A program made the position numbers and the translations under genes. From positions 62,001 through 126,000 of the forward strand of contig NZ_JAOSZE010000007.1 of the NCBI RefSeq assembly GCF_025630775.1: a stretch of DNA of 64,000 nucleotides. Reading direction: 5' to 3'. Origin of the DNA: Actinoplanes sp. KI2. Lineage in GTDB: Bacteria; Actinomycetota; Actinomycetes; Mycobacteriales; Micromonosporaceae. Below the pieces are notes generated by a model. It saw nothing but the letters and a program-made list of their open reading frames with translations. It was not told the DNA's origin and searched no databases. Of this stretch, positions 41,852-50,673 are shown in pieces; within the stretch, counting starts at the first letter, position 1, and each line of letters begins with the position of its first letter.

Positions 41852-42805
41852 TCAGCGTGCTAGAGCTCCGCGAGGCCGGCGTCGGATGCCGAAGGCGGAC
41901 GCGAGCGAGGTCGCGCCGGCGGCGCAGCGCAGCAGCGGCAGGCGCAATTGTTCCTCGGTGAAACGCAGGGTGGAGCAATGGGTCAGTCGTTGAGCGGTGC
42001 GGACGTGTTTCACCGAAGGGGCGACCACGATGGTGGGAATGTGATTGCTGGTGGAGGTGCCCTCGTCCCAGGTGATGATGATGGTGAGCCGGCCCGCGCG
42101 GTAATCGGGGCCCGCGACGATGTGCGGCAACCAGGTCCGCAGCCAATGGTCGCCGGCCGCGGTGAGCTCGGTGGGGCAGCTGGGAGCGCCGTGCATGTCG
42201 TGGCAGGCGTTCGGGCTGACAAAGGCGTAGGCGGGCAGGACGCCGTTGACCACGTCATGGTGCAGGGCGCCGCCGGTGGGCGTGCCGAGCGGGACGGCCC
42301 ACCGGCGGCAGTCGGCGCGGGTGTCGCGGAAGTAGGTCGGCGGCACGTGGCGTACGAGATAGGTGTGTTTGCTCCTCAGGGCGCAGCCGCCGGGCGACGA
42401 CTCGGCGTAGGCCCGCCACTGCCGGCCCGCGGCGCTGAGCTGGTGGAACACGTTGTCGCCGGTCAGCGGGTGGAACTTGGGGTCCTTGTCGTCGCAGATG
42501 CCGGCCGTGGTGCCGCTGGTCATCAGGATGTACGCGGCGAGCGAGGGACAGCGCGCCGGATAGCCGGCGTCGTAGTTGGTGGCGATGCCGTACCTGGCGG
42601 CCAGCCTGTTCAGGTACGGGGCGTGCGGGTCGCCGATGATGTCGTGGTACCCGTGGTTCTCCTCGGCGATGACCATGACCTTGCGGCCGGTTTCCGGCGC
42701 CGGTGCCGAGACGCCGGCCGACGGCGTCGGTTCCGGCGGGCCGAGCTCCCAGGCCGTGGTGACGACCACCGCGGCGACCACGATGGCGGCCGCGCACGGT
42801 TTCAT
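41852..42805 (-). CDS. Secreted phosphoesterase (phosphoesterase/phospholipase C fold)
   Basis: A 317-residue exported protein with an N-terminal signal or anchor (A-A-I-V-V-A-A-V-V-V-T-T-A-W) and a phosphoesterase family domain: V-I-A-E-E-N-H-G-Y-H-D-I-I-G-D near residue 47 (the usual E-N-H metal motif), then T-W-D-E-G-T-S-T-S-N-H near 240. Likely hydrolyses phosphate esters outside the cell (acid phosphatase or phospholipase type). GGAGAAA precedes the ATG. The C-terminal R-R-R-P-R-G tail is basic. A repeat site lies upstream. Confidence 0.8.
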   Translation of the reverse strand: MKPCAAAIVVAAVVVTTAWELGPPEPTPSAGVSAPAPETGRKVMVIAEENHGYHDIIGDPHAPYLNRLAARYGIATNYDAGYPARCPSLAAYILMTSGTTAGICDDKDPKFHPLTGDNVFHQLSAAGRQWRAYAESSPGGCALRSKHTYLVRHVPPTYFRDTRADCRRWAVPLGTPTGGALHHDVVNGVLPAYAFVSPNACHDMHGAPSCPTELTAAGDHWLRTWLPHIVAGPDYRAGRLTIIITWDEGTSTSNHIPTIVVAPSVKHVRTAQRLTHCSTLRFTEEQLRLPLLRCAAGATSLASAFGIRRRPRGALAR

Positions 42806-42881
42806 CCGATTTCTCCAAGCATGGCCGGTCGGCGCGGGCCACTGCAATGACGTCACGGCGGCGAAAGCTATCGACCGGCGC

Positions 42882-42897
42882 CTGAGGAAAGCATGAA
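42882..42897 (-). promoter_or_regulatory. TTCAT/CTCAG repeat of the phosphoesterase gene
   Basis: Minus strand: TTCAT-N6-CTCAG, 11-base period, followed after 11 bases by TAGCTT, a plausible -10 box. One mismatch in each half relative to TTCAG. Confidence 0.4.
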
Positions 42898-42929
42898 AAC
42901 GCCGGGCGTTACCCCCGATCGAGGGTGCG

Positions 42930-42945
42930 TTCAGCGCTTTTTCAG
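42930..42945 (+). promoter_or_regulatory. TTCAG-N6-TTCAG site of the COG4705 paralog
   Basis: Exact direct repeat with an 11-base period, 26 bases before GTG 42971. It lies back to back with the phosphoesterase site, so the divergent pair has one repeat for each gene. Confidence 0.55.
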
Positions 42946-42970
42946 GGTCGGGCCGAGAGCCTGTCGCGCC

Positions 42971-43759
42971 GTGACTGTCAATGAACGGATCCGGCCTCTC
43001 GACCCTGCGGCGCTCGCGGTGAAGGTGCCGCCGGTGACCGCCCTGTTCTGGATCATCAAGGTGCTGACCACAGGGATGGGGGAGACCGCCTCGGATTACC
43101 TGGCCCGGACGATCGCGCCGGAGGTGGCGGTCGGTGCGGCCGGGCTGGTGCTGGCCGGGGCGCTGGTCGTGCAGGTGCGGGCCCGCTCGTACTCGACCGG
43201 GCTGTACTGGTTCGCGGTGGTCATGGTCAGCGTGTTCGGGACGATGGCGGCCGATGTGCTGCATGTGGGGCTGGGCATCCCGTACACGGTCTCGACGACT
43301 TTCTTCGCGGTGGCGCTGGTCGCGGTGCTGGGCCTGTGGTATCTCAGCGAGCGCACGCTGTCCATCCACACCGTGACCCGCGGGCGGCCGGAGTTGTTCT
43401 ATTGGGCGACCGTGCTGGTGACGTTCGCGCTCGGCACGGCGGCCGGCGATCTGACCGCCACCACTTTCGGGTGGGGCTATCTGGTGTCCGGGTTCGTGTT
43501 CGCGGCGGCGATCGTGGTGCCGGGGCTGGCGTTCCGGGCGCGGTCGATGAATGCGGTGGCGGCGTTCTGGACGGCGTACGTGATCACCCGGCCGCTCGGG
43601 GCGTCGTTCGCCGACTGGATGGGCGTGCCGGTGTCGCGCGGCGGGCTCGGCTGGGGGACCGGGCCGGTGACCGTCGCCTGGGCCGTGGTCATCGTCGCGC
43701 TGATCGCCTACCTGGCGGTGCGCGGCAACGACGCGCCCGAGCCGGCCCTGCCGGCCTGA
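42971..43759 (+). CDS. COG4705-type membrane protein, short paralog
   Basis: A 262-residue protein with about eight spans, clearly paralogous to the gene at 40413-41693: F-W-I-I-K-V-L-T-T-G-M-G-E-T-A-S-D-Y-L, F-A-L-G-T-A-A-G-D-L-T and T-R-P-L-G-A-S-F-A-D-W-M align with it position by position. It lacks the outer tail. GTG start without a visible ribosome site. The retention of two copies on either side of a phosphoesterase suggests a common function in one regulon. Confidence 0.8.
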   Translation: MTVNERIRPLDPAALAVKVPPVTALFWIIKVLTTGMGETASDYLARTIAPEVAVGAAGLVLAGALVVQVRARSYSTGLYWFAVVMVSVFGTMAADVLHVGLGIPYTVSTTFFAVALVAVLGLWYLSERTLSIHTVTRGRPELFYWATVLVTFALGTAAGDLTATTFGWGYLVSGFVFAAAIVVPGLAFRARSMNAVAAFWTAYVITRPLGASFADWMGVPVSRGGLGWGTGPVTVAWAVVIVALIAYLAVRGNDAPEPALPA

Positions 43760-43858
43760 CGCGGCGTCCCGACGGCACACCGGCTTTCGACGGGCCGGCC
43801 CGTGGCCGGACACCGCTCTCCAACTCAGTGGCCCGTAGCCGCGACTGTCACCGTCCAT

Positions 43859-45478
43859 TCAGCCGGGGAGCGGGGCGGTGTGCTGGATGCGGACGGCGTC
43901 CAGCTCGCGCGGGTCGAGGCCGAGCAGGCGCAGGATGGTCGGCGCGATCTGGGTGGTCTCGACCGGCGTGTCCACCGTGTCCCGGGCGGTGCCGGGGCCG
44001 GAGACCACGATCGGCACGTGCCGGTCGGCCGGCGCGTCACCGCCGTGCTCGGCGATCTTCGACTTCTTCGCGGTGTAGACCACGCCCGGCTGGGCGATGC
44101 CGATCAGGTCGGGCACCCGCGCGTCGCCGGGGCGGACCCCGATGAACGCGGCGGCGGCCGCGCCGGCGTACACCCGGGAAAGACCGGACGCGGTGTACGG
44201 CCGGGCAGTGCCGGTGATGTCGTTGCCGGTGCCGTCGTGGTGCAGCAGGAAGCCTTGCGCGAAGGCGGTGGCGGCGGGGGACCGGTCGGTCAGCCAGATC
44301 AGCATCGTGTCGTCGTCGACCGAGAACGCGACCAGGTCGCCGGTGTGACCGGCCGCGGTCCAGGCCGCGTTCAGCGCGTCCAGGATCGCGCCGTCGTCGA
44401 TCCGGGTCAGCTGGGCCGGGTCGGTGGGGGACTGGCCGTGCTTGGCCGACACGATGATCGTGGTGCGGCCGGTCAGGTGCTGCCGGGCGAGTTCGGCGGT
44501 GAACCGGCCGATCTGGGCGTCCACGAAGTCGAGCGCCGCGGAGAGCACCGGCCCGGGCGTGCGCCCGTCGGCCAGGTAGCCGCCGGCCTGCCCGTCCGAG
44601 GTCGGCAGCTTCTGCGCGGTCGAGACGGTCTGGAAGTTCATCCCGAACACCGCGGGCGTGCCCAGTTTGATCGAGCGGCTGTGGTCGTACCCGTCGATCT
44701 GGTTGAGCACGGCCTGCACCTTGTAGCCGTCGTACTGCTGGGTCAGGCGGTTGACCTTGGTCCAGTCGTCGCCGGCGGCGTCGGCGGTGCTGTTCACCTC
44801 CGGCGTGAACAGGTCCTGGATGCCCGCGCCGGACGGACCCTGCAGGATGTCGTACGCGGGGTGCTTGTCGGACCAGGCGGTCACCAGCCCGTGCCGGCGG
44901 GCGACCTCGAAGACCGTGTTCACCTTGAGGTACTGGTGCGGGTAGACCGGGGCGCAGGTGGCCGGGTCGACCGGCAGTTGCGCCGGGTCGATGACCTGCT
45001 CGGGCGAGCCGGTCATGGCGAGGATGGAGCCGGGCAGCCCGGCCAGGCCCTGTCCGGCGTCGAGCCGGGTCGGGTCCCGGTCGGCCGGCTCGGCGTAGTC
45101 GACCTCGGCGCCCGGTTTCGCCCCGGCGCACTTGCTCGTCCCGGCGGGCAGCAGCGCCGCGTTCCAGGTGTCGTCGTAGTAGACGCCGGTGGTACCCGGG
45201 TTACCGCCGGTGACCTGGGCCAGCATGCCGGGGAACGAGTCGGACGGGTACGGCGTGGCCGCGTTGCGGTAGCCGGTGCCGGACGCGGTGAGCGCGGCGA
45301 GCGTCGAGTGCGGATGGTGCTGCACGTACCAGTCGAGGTCCTGCTGGTGCAGGCCGTCGACGGAGAGCAGCAGCACGTGCGACGAATGCGACGGATGCGC
45401 ACCGGCGGGCGCGGCATCGGCCGGTGTGGCGGCCAGCAGACCCAGCACGGCGACGAAGCCGACGGCGGAACGGATCAT
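43859..45478 (-). CDS. Secreted type I phosphodiesterase / alkaline-phosphatase-fold enzyme
   Basis: A 539-residue exported enzyme with a signal peptide (A-V-G-F-V-A-V-L-G-L-L-A-A-T-P-A-D-A). Metal and nucleophile motifs of the alkaline phosphatase superfamily are visible: L-L-L-S-V-D-G-L near 37, nucleophile Ser in P-Y-P-S-D-S-F-P-G-M, then D-A-Q-I-G-R-F and A-K-H-G-Q-S, and later E-H-G-G. Typical action: hydrolysis of phosphodiesters or nucleotide pyrophosphates outside the cell. It shares the region with the other phosphoesterase and the repeat sites. Confidence 0.88.
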   Translation of the reverse strand: MIRSAVGFVAVLGLLAATPADAAPAGAHPSHSSHVLLLSVDGLHQQDLDWYVQHHPHSTLAALTASGTGYRNAATPYPSDSFPGMLAQVTGGNPGTTGVYYDDTWNAALLPAGTSKCAGAKPGAEVDYAEPADRDPTRLDAGQGLAGLPGSILAMTGSPEQVIDPAQLPVDPATCAPVYPHQYLKVNTVFEVARRHGLVTAWSDKHPAYDILQGPSGAGIQDLFTPEVNSTADAAGDDWTKVNRLTQQYDGYKVQAVLNQIDGYDHSRSIKLGTPAVFGMNFQTVSTAQKLPTSDGQAGGYLADGRTPGPVLSAALDFVDAQIGRFTAELARQHLTGRTTIIVSAKHGQSPTDPAQLTRIDDGAILDALNAAWTAAGHTGDLVAFSVDDDTMLIWLTDRSPAATAFAQGFLLHHDGTGNDITGTARPYTASGLSRVYAGAAAAAFIGVRPGDARVPDLIGIAQPGVVYTAKKSKIAEHGGDAPADRHVPIVVSGPGTARDTVDTPVETTQIAPTILRLLGLDPRELDAVRIQHTAPLPG

Positions 45479-45597
45479 CTCGGGATCCTTTCTCGAGATC
45501 CGCGAACCTGTGCCGCCTGTCTATGAGCCGATGGTGAACAGCCGAGCCGTCGCCGGCATACGGCAGATGACCCGGACACCGACGAACGTCGCCGGTC

Positions 45598-45613
45598 TTC
45601 AGCGATCCTTCAG
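45598..45613. promoter_or_regulatory. TTCAG-N6-TTCAG site between phosphodiesterase and PadR operon
   Basis: Exact direct repeat, 11-base period, read in plus orientation. It lies 120 bases upstream of the minus-strand phosphodiesterase and 97 bases before the plus-strand PadR gene; which it serves is unclear. Confidence 0.5.
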
Positions 45614-45643
45614 CATCGGCCTGCTTGTGCGGCTCCGGTGGCC

Positions 45644-45690
45644 GGTACTCGGTGATACCGTATAGTGGTACTCGGTGGTACGAGGTACTG
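45644..45690 (+). promoter_or_regulatory. GGTAC repeat operator and promoter of the PadR operon
   Basis: Two copies of GGTACTCGGT (45644 and 45667) plus two further GGTAC halves around TATAGT (45661), a likely -10 box. The cluster lies 20-66 bases before the PadR gene and suggests autorepression. Confidence 0.55.
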
Positions 45691-45709
45691 CCGCTCGGGA
45701 GGAGCCGCG

Positions 45710-46036
45710 ATGGAGGACCTGACAGAGATGCTGAAGGGCACGCTCGAGGGCTGCGTGCTCGAGATCATCGCCGGCGAGGAGACCTACGGGTACGCCATCA
45801 CCCGCCGGCTCAACGAGCTCGGCTTCGCCGACGTCATCGAGGGAACGGTCTACACCATCCTGCTGCGGCTGGAGCGCAACGGCCTGGTCCAGGTGACGAA
45901 ACGACCGTCCGAGGTGGGCCCGCCGCGCAAGTTCTACGCACTCAACGACGCCGGGCGCAGGGAACTCGCGACGTTCTGGGCGAAATGGCAATACGTCTCA
46001 TCCCGCATCGACAAGCTCAAGGAGGGCGGCCGATGA
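45710..46036 (+). CDS. PadR-family regulator
   Basis: A 108-residue PadR protein of the short (single winged-helix plus one helix) type: L-E-G-C-V-L-E-I-I-A-G-E-E-T-Y-G-Y-A-I and G-T-V-Y-T-I-L-L-R-L-E are the family signature. GGGAGGAG precedes ATG 45710 and the stop overlaps the next start (ATGA). Probably represses the four-gene operon that starts here. Confidence 0.9.
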   Translation: MEDLTEMLKGTLEGCVLEIIAGEETYGYAITRRLNELGFADVIEGTVYTILLRLERNGLVQVTKRPSEVGPPRKFYALNDAGRRELATFWAKWQYVSSRIDKLKEGGR

Positions 46037-46389
46037 ACTTCTGGGCGACCATCACCGGCAGCGATCTCACCAGGGACTGGAAAGCCTTCGAAGCCCGGGC
46101 CCAGGCGCTGCCGGCCGACCACCGCGAGGCCTGGGAGCAGATCAAGAGCAACCTCTTCCCGTACGGGGATTTCACCGGTCGCAACCTGACCCCGATCGTC
46201 GACGCCGCCCTGGGACTGCTCGAGGAGGCCTCGGCGGACGGGCAGAGCGTCGTCGAGGTGCTCGGCGATGACATCCCGGGCTTCTGCGCGGCGCTGGCCG
46301 GCGGGGCGGGCGCCCGGACCTACCGCGACCGGTGGCGCGAGCAATTGAACCGCAACGTCGCCCGCAAACTGGCCCGGCTGGGAGGCTGA
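46033..46389 (+). CDS. DUF1048 family protein 1
   Basis: A 118-residue helical protein of DUF1048 (W-E-Q-I-K-S-N-L, then L-L-E-E-A-S-A-D-G-Q-S-V-V-E-V-L-G-D-D-I-P-G-F-C). These proteins of unknown function regularly follow PadR genes. ATGA overlap with the PadR stop. A paralog follows 1 base later. Confidence 0.85.
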   Translation: MNFWATITGSDLTRDWKAFEARAQALPADHREAWEQIKSNLFPYGDFTGRNLTPIVDAALGLLEEASADGQSVVEVLGDDIPGFCAALAGGAGARTYRDRWREQLNRNVARKLARLGG

Positions 46390-46390
46390 C

Positions 46391-46717
46391 ATGGGCATCC
46401 AGGACATCATCGAGGGCAAGAGGCAGTGGCGGGCACACCTGGCCCGGGTCAAGGCACTCCCGCCGGACTACCAGATCGTCTACCAGGAAATGCAGCGGTA
46501 TCTGTTCAAGGTCGGGCCGGTCGACCTGGCCGACGGCACCCTGCTCTCCGGCATCGTCGACTTCTTCACCGAGGGCGCCGCCTCCGGCAAGAGCGTCACC
46601 GAGCTCATCGGCACCGACGTCGCCGCCTTCGCCGACGGCCTGATCAAGGACTCCCGCACGTACGCGGACATCTATCAGGAGTCCCTCGGCGCAAAGCCCG
46701 GCACGGACGAGAAGTGA
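46391..46717 (+). CDS. DUF1048 family protein 2
   Basis: A 108-residue protein of the same family (Y-Q-E-M-Q-R-Y-L-F, F-F-T-E-G-A-A-S-G-K-S-V-T-E-L-I-G-T-D-V-A-A-F). Begins 1 base after the first DUF1048 stop, and its own stop overlaps a GTG of the next gene (GTGA). The pair may act as a hetero-oligomer. Confidence 0.85.
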   Translation: MGIQDIIEGKRQWRAHLARVKALPPDYQIVYQEMQRYLFKVGPVDLADGTLLSGIVDFFTEGAASGKSVTELIGTDVAAFADGLIKDSRTYADIYQESLGAKPGTDEK

Positions 46718-47550
46718 GGGCGACGGTGACTGTCAAAGATTCCGTCTGGACCGGCAAGGTGCCGGTCGACGACACCACACTGTATGTGGCCGACACTGGC
46801 GGCCGCGGCGTTCCCGTGCTCTACCTCAACGGTGCCTACGCCGATCAGTCGCATTGGCGGCGGGTCATCGCCGGCCTGGGCGACGCCTACCGGCACATCA
46901 CCTACGACGAGCGCGCCCGCGGCAGGTCGGGGCGCTCCGCGGACTACTCGTTCGAGGCCTGCCTGCGGGATGTCGATGCCGTGCTGACGGCCCGCGGCGT
47001 GGACCGGGCACTGCTGGTCGGCTGGTCCTACGGCGGCGTCCTGGCCTGGCACTGGGCCGACCGGAACCCCGAGCGGGTGCTGGGCGTGGTGTGCGTGGAC
47101 GCCTTCCCGGTCGGCCTGACCGGCGAGGACGGTCACGCGCGCATCCGCAAGCTGTTCCGGCGGATGCGGTTGTTCCTGCCGATCGCCGCCCGGCTGCGCC
47201 TGGCCGCGCGGATGAGCGCCGACCAGCACGCCGACGTCAACATCGAGCTCAACGAGATCGGCGCCGCCAGCGTGCCGGTCCTCGACCGACTGACCTGCCC
47301 GGTGCGGTTCGTCCTGGCCACCGGCGACAGCCTCGGCACCAGGGACGGCGAAATGGAGGAAGGACGAAAGGTGCTCGACCCGATCCTCGCTCGTAACCCG
47401 AACCTCACGGTGAGCGCCAAGGTCGCGAGCAACCACACCAGGATCCTGCGCAACGACTCGCCCGCCGTCGCCATGGCTATCGCGGTGACGGCGGGGCTGG
47501 ACGACAACGGTCCGGCCCAGGGCGGCGCCGGGCCGGATGCTTGCAGTTGA
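46714..47550 (+). CDS. Alpha/beta hydrolase
   Basis: A 278-residue hydrolase: oxyanion region L-Y-L-N-G-A-Y-A-D, nucleophile Ser in V-G-W-S-Y-G-G-V, and a His in S-N-H-T-R-I near the end; the acid is probably the Asp in A-T-G-D-S-L. GTG 46714 overlaps the previous stop; a GTG at 46726 is also possible. Last gene of the PadR operon. Substrate unknown. Confidence 0.82.
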   Translation: MRATVTVKDSVWTGKVPVDDTTLYVADTGGRGVPVLYLNGAYADQSHWRRVIAGLGDAYRHITYDERARGRSGRSADYSFEACLRDVDAVLTARGVDRALLVGWSYGGVLAWHWADRNPERVLGVVCVDAFPVGLTGEDGHARIRKLFRRMRLFLPIAARLRLAARMSADQHADVNIELNEIGAASVPVLDRLTCPVRFVLATGDSLGTRDGEMEEGRKVLDPILARNPNLTVSAKVASNHTRILRNDSPAVAMAIAVTAGLDDNGPAQGGAGPDACS

Positions 47551-47697
47551 GCAACGAACCGTCCGGTGGCTTTCCGCGGCCCGCATGAGTGGTCACCATT
47601 GCGGTATGACTGCGACCAGGCATCGGGGCAACGCCGGAGCGGGGCCTGTGACGATCCGGTCGCGCTTCCCCGGCGCCGGCGGGGGCGAGGCGGGTTG

Positions 47698-49731
47698 ATG
47701 GCCCGCCGCGGGCAGCCCGGGCAGCCGTCGCAGGGTGAGCTGTTCGCCTTGCTGGACGCTGATCCGCACGGCTGCGCGCTGGCAACGGCGATCCGGGGCG
47801 AGGACGGGGAGATCGTCGATTTCCGGCTGGTGTACCTGAACGAGGCGGGTTGCCGGTTCCTGCAGCGGCCGCCGGAGCAGCTGCTCGGGCGTACCTATCG
47901 GCAGTTGTGGCCGGAGACGGTGACCGACGGCACGCTGTCGCTGTACCGGCGGGTGGTGCAGGAGCGGGTGCCCGAAGCCCGCACGGTGTACTACGACCGG
48001 GCCAGCCTGGCCGGGCATTTCGAGATCCGGCTGGTGCCCTTCGGCGACGGGTTCGTGGCCCGGTTCGTCGACCTGAGCAAGTTGACTATGGGGTCGCAGA
48101 CCGACGGCGGAACCCGGCTGTACGACGCGCTCGACGCCGCGTTCGACGGGTTCGCCCTGCTGCGCCCGGTCCGCGACGACACCGGCCAGGTCGTCGACTT
48201 CGTTCAGGAGTACGTCAACCAGATCGGCGCCAAGCTGGCCGGGCGCAGCGTGGAGGACCTCGTCGGCAAGCGGATCGGCGACCCGGCCGGCAACGCCGCG
48301 GAGGCCGCCCTGCTGGCGAATCTCGTGACCGTCGCGCAGACGGGGGAACCGTGGCACGATCAGCTCGTCGCGCCGGACATGGCGCAGGTCTGGGAGCTCA
48401 AGGCGGTCTCGATCGACGCCGGATACGTCGCGGTGTCGTACCGGGACATCACCGAACAGGTCGACCGCGAACGGGAACTGCGACACACCGCCGCGCAGGC
48501 GCAGGCAGCGGCGGAGCGTACCAGCGCGTTGCAGACGGTGACCGCCGCGCTCGCGGCGGCCAGCACGCCGGACGAGGTGTACCAGGCGATGGGCACGGTG
48601 CTGCGGCCCTCCGCCGGTGGTCACGGCCTGGCCGTGCTGCTCATCGACAACGACCGGCTCGTGCTGCACTATCACGCCGGGTACGAGCAGCACGTGGTCG
48701 AGCAGCTGCGGGCACTTCCGATGTCGCACCCGTACCCGGCGACCGCGGTCGCGGCCACCGGAGACGCCCGATACCTTTGCTCGCCGCAGGAGTTCGCGGC
48801 GGCGCAGCCCGACCCCGCGGTCGCGGTGTCCGGCGGCAGCCGAGCAGCCTGGGCGTTCCTGCCGCTGAGCACCGCCGGGCAGGTGCTCGGCACGCTGGTG
48901 ATCGGCTACCGGGAACCCCGCGAGTTCGACCCGGCCGAACGCGCGAACCTGACCGCGTTCAGCCGGTTGGCCGCCCAGGCCCTGCAGCGTGCCCTGCTGT
49001 ACCGGGCGCAGATGTCGATCGCCGCCGACCTGCAACGGGCGTTGCTGCCCGCCGTGCTGCCCACCCTGCCGGGCGCCCGGCACGCGGTGCGCTACCTGCC
49101 GTGGACCGAGGGCGCCGAGGTCGGCGGGGACTGGTACGACGTGATCCAGATCGCCCCACGGCGGGCCGTGATAGTCATCGGTGACGTCGCCGGGCACAGC
49201 CCGCAGGCCGCGGCCGTCATGGGCCAGCTGCGCAGCGCCCTGCGCGCGTACGCCGCCGACGGCTACCACCCGGCCGAGGTCCTGCGCCGCGCGAGCGCCC
49301 ACCTGGCCCGGTACGAGCCGCACGCCATGGCGACGTGCTGCTACCTCGAGCTGGACCTGCAGGGCGGCACCGCCACCGCCGTCCTTGCCGGACACCCGCC
49401 CCCGCTCCTGCGGGCCGACGGCGTGGCCCGCCCGCTGCCGTTGCGGGTCGGGCCGCCCCTGGGCATCCGACACGCGGAATACACCGACCACGTGTTCGCG
49501 CTGCCGCCCGGTTGCAGTCTGGTGCTCTACACCGACGGGCTGATCGAGGACCGCCGGTACACCGTGGACCAGGGACTTGCCGACCTGTGCGAAGCGGTTG
49601 GCGCGGCGCCCACCGACGACCCGGAGGCGTTGGTCGAGCACATCCTCGGTGCCGACGTCGGACCCACGCCCCGAAGTGACGACGTCGCCATCCTGGCCCT
49701 GACCGTCGACCCTTCGCCCCGCCCGGTCTGA
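47698..49731 (+). CDS. PAS-PAS-GAF-PP2C (RsbU/SpoIIE-type) phosphatase
   Basis: A 677-residue multidomain protein. Two PAS-like domains fill residues 1-265 (D-F-R-L-V-Y-L-N-E-A-G-C-R-F and V-Q-E-Y-V-N-Q-I-G-A-K-L), a coiled linker, then a GAF domain (about 285-430) and a SpoIIE-type PP2C domain (about 445-677) with G-G-D-W-Y-D, G-D-V-A-G-H and D-D-V-A-I-L metal motifs. Such proteins dephosphorylate STAS anti-anti-sigma factors, so it could act on partners like the STAS protein encoded at 15.1 kb, though that is inference. GAGGCGGG precedes the ATG. Confidence 0.9.
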   Translation: MARRGQPGQPSQGELFALLDADPHGCALATAIRGEDGEIVDFRLVYLNEAGCRFLQRPPEQLLGRTYRQLWPETVTDGTLSLYRRVVQERVPEARTVYYDRASLAGHFEIRLVPFGDGFVARFVDLSKLTMGSQTDGGTRLYDALDAAFDGFALLRPVRDDTGQVVDFVQEYVNQIGAKLAGRSVEDLVGKRIGDPAGNAAEAALLANLVTVAQTGEPWHDQLVAPDMAQVWELKAVSIDAGYVAVSYRDITEQVDRERELRHTAAQAQAAAERTSALQTVTAALAAASTPDEVYQAMGTVLRPSAGGHGLAVLLIDNDRLVLHYHAGYEQHVVEQLRALPMSHPYPATAVAATGDARYLCSPQEFAAAQPDPAVAVSGGSRAAWAFLPLSTAGQVLGTLVIGYREPREFDPAERANLTAFSRLAAQALQRALLYRAQMSIAADLQRALLPAVLPTLPGARHAVRYLPWTEGAEVGGDWYDVIQIAPRRAVIVIGDVAGHSPQAAAVMGQLRSALRAYAADGYHPAEVLRRASAHLARYEPHAMATCCYLELDLQGGTATAVLAGHPPPLLRADGVARPLPLRVGPPLGIRHAEYTDHVFALPPGCSLVLYTDGLIEDRRYTVDQGLADLCEAVGAAPTDDPEALVEHILGADVGPTPRSDDVAILALTVDPSPRPV

Positions 49732-49796
49732 CGAGCGGTCATTTTTTGGGTGTCACAGCGTGCCGATCGGAAACGTCGGACGGTGACAATGGGCGC

Positions 49797-50600
49797 ATGT
49801 GGGTACCGGGCGTGGGGGCGACGCTGACGTACGACATCGCGGCTCCGGCGGTGATCGCGTGGCAGATCGCGGCGGCGGGCCGGGCCGGCGGCGAAGCGCT
49901 GGACGCGACGCTCGACGGCACCCCGGTCGGAATCACCGAGGTGGCGGGCTCCGGCGGGCCGCTGGGTGGGCGGACGCACCTGGTGGCCTGCGGGCCCGGG
50001 CAGTTGGTCGTCACATACACCAGCAACGGCCCGAGCCCGGCGCCGCGGCCCGCGGCACCGACGGGTTTGGACCGGATCGTAGCGATGCGCCCAAGCCGCT
50101 ACTGCCCATCGGACCGGCTCGGTGGCTACGCCGCCCGCTACCGCCGCGCCGACGAACTCGCGACCGTCCGGGCGATCGTCGCCGATGTCCATCATTCGCT
50201 GACGTACGACGCGGCGGCGACCGGCCCGACGACCGATGCGATCGACACCTTGCTGGCCGGGCGCGGGGTGTGCCGCGACTACGCCCACCTCACCGCCGCC
50301 CTGTGCCGTGCCGTCGGCGTACCGGCACGCGTCGCCGCCGTGTACGCGCCCGGCCTCGATCCGATGGACTTTCACCTGGTCGCGGAGACCGCGCTCGGCG
50401 ACGAATGGCTCGTGTGGGACGCCACCCGACTCGCCCCGCGCCAGTCCTTGGTCCGCGTGGCGACCGGCCGCGACGCGGCAGACGTGGCCTTCGGCACGGT
50501 GCTGTCGGGAACGGCGGTCCTGGTCGACATGGCCGTCACCGCGGTCACCGACGGCGACCTCCCGGCAGATGACCACGAGGCAGTCGTCGAGCTCCCGTAG
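49797..50600 (+). CDS. Transglutaminase-like protein
   Basis: A 267-residue protein with the transglutaminase core triad visible: Cys in G-V-C-R-D-Y-A-H-L, His in D-F-H-L-V-A-E and Asp in W-D-A-T-R. No signal peptide, so probably cytoplasmic. The N-terminal 95 residues are a beta domain usual for this bacterial group. GACAAT lies 6 bases before the ATG, fitting a leaderless mRNA. Confidence 0.85.
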   Translation: MWVPGVGATLTYDIAAPAVIAWQIAAAGRAGGEALDATLDGTPVGITEVAGSGGPLGGRTHLVACGPGQLVVTYTSNGPSPAPRPAAPTGLDRIVAMRPSRYCPSDRLGGYAARYRRADELATVRAIVADVHHSLTYDAAATGPTTDAIDTLLAGRGVCRDYAHLTAALCRAVGVPARVAAVYAPGLDPMDFHLVAETALGDEWLVWDATRLAPRQSLVRVATGRDAADVAFGTVLSGTAVLVDMAVTAVTDGDLPADDHEAVVELP

Positions 50601-50673
50601 GCGAGGCCGCTGGTGTCGGCCGGCTGGTGGGGTCGTACTAGCCTCGCAGGTCGTGGCGGAGGGAGCCGGGTCC

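Noticed and set aside
43795..43809. CCGGCC-CGT-GGCCGG as a shared terminator of the convergent genes
   Set aside because: A 6-bp stem of this composition is expected by chance in such GC-rich DNA.
49741..49750. T-run after the PP2C gene as a terminator
   Set aside because: No stem precedes the T-run, so it is not an intrinsic terminator by the usual pattern.
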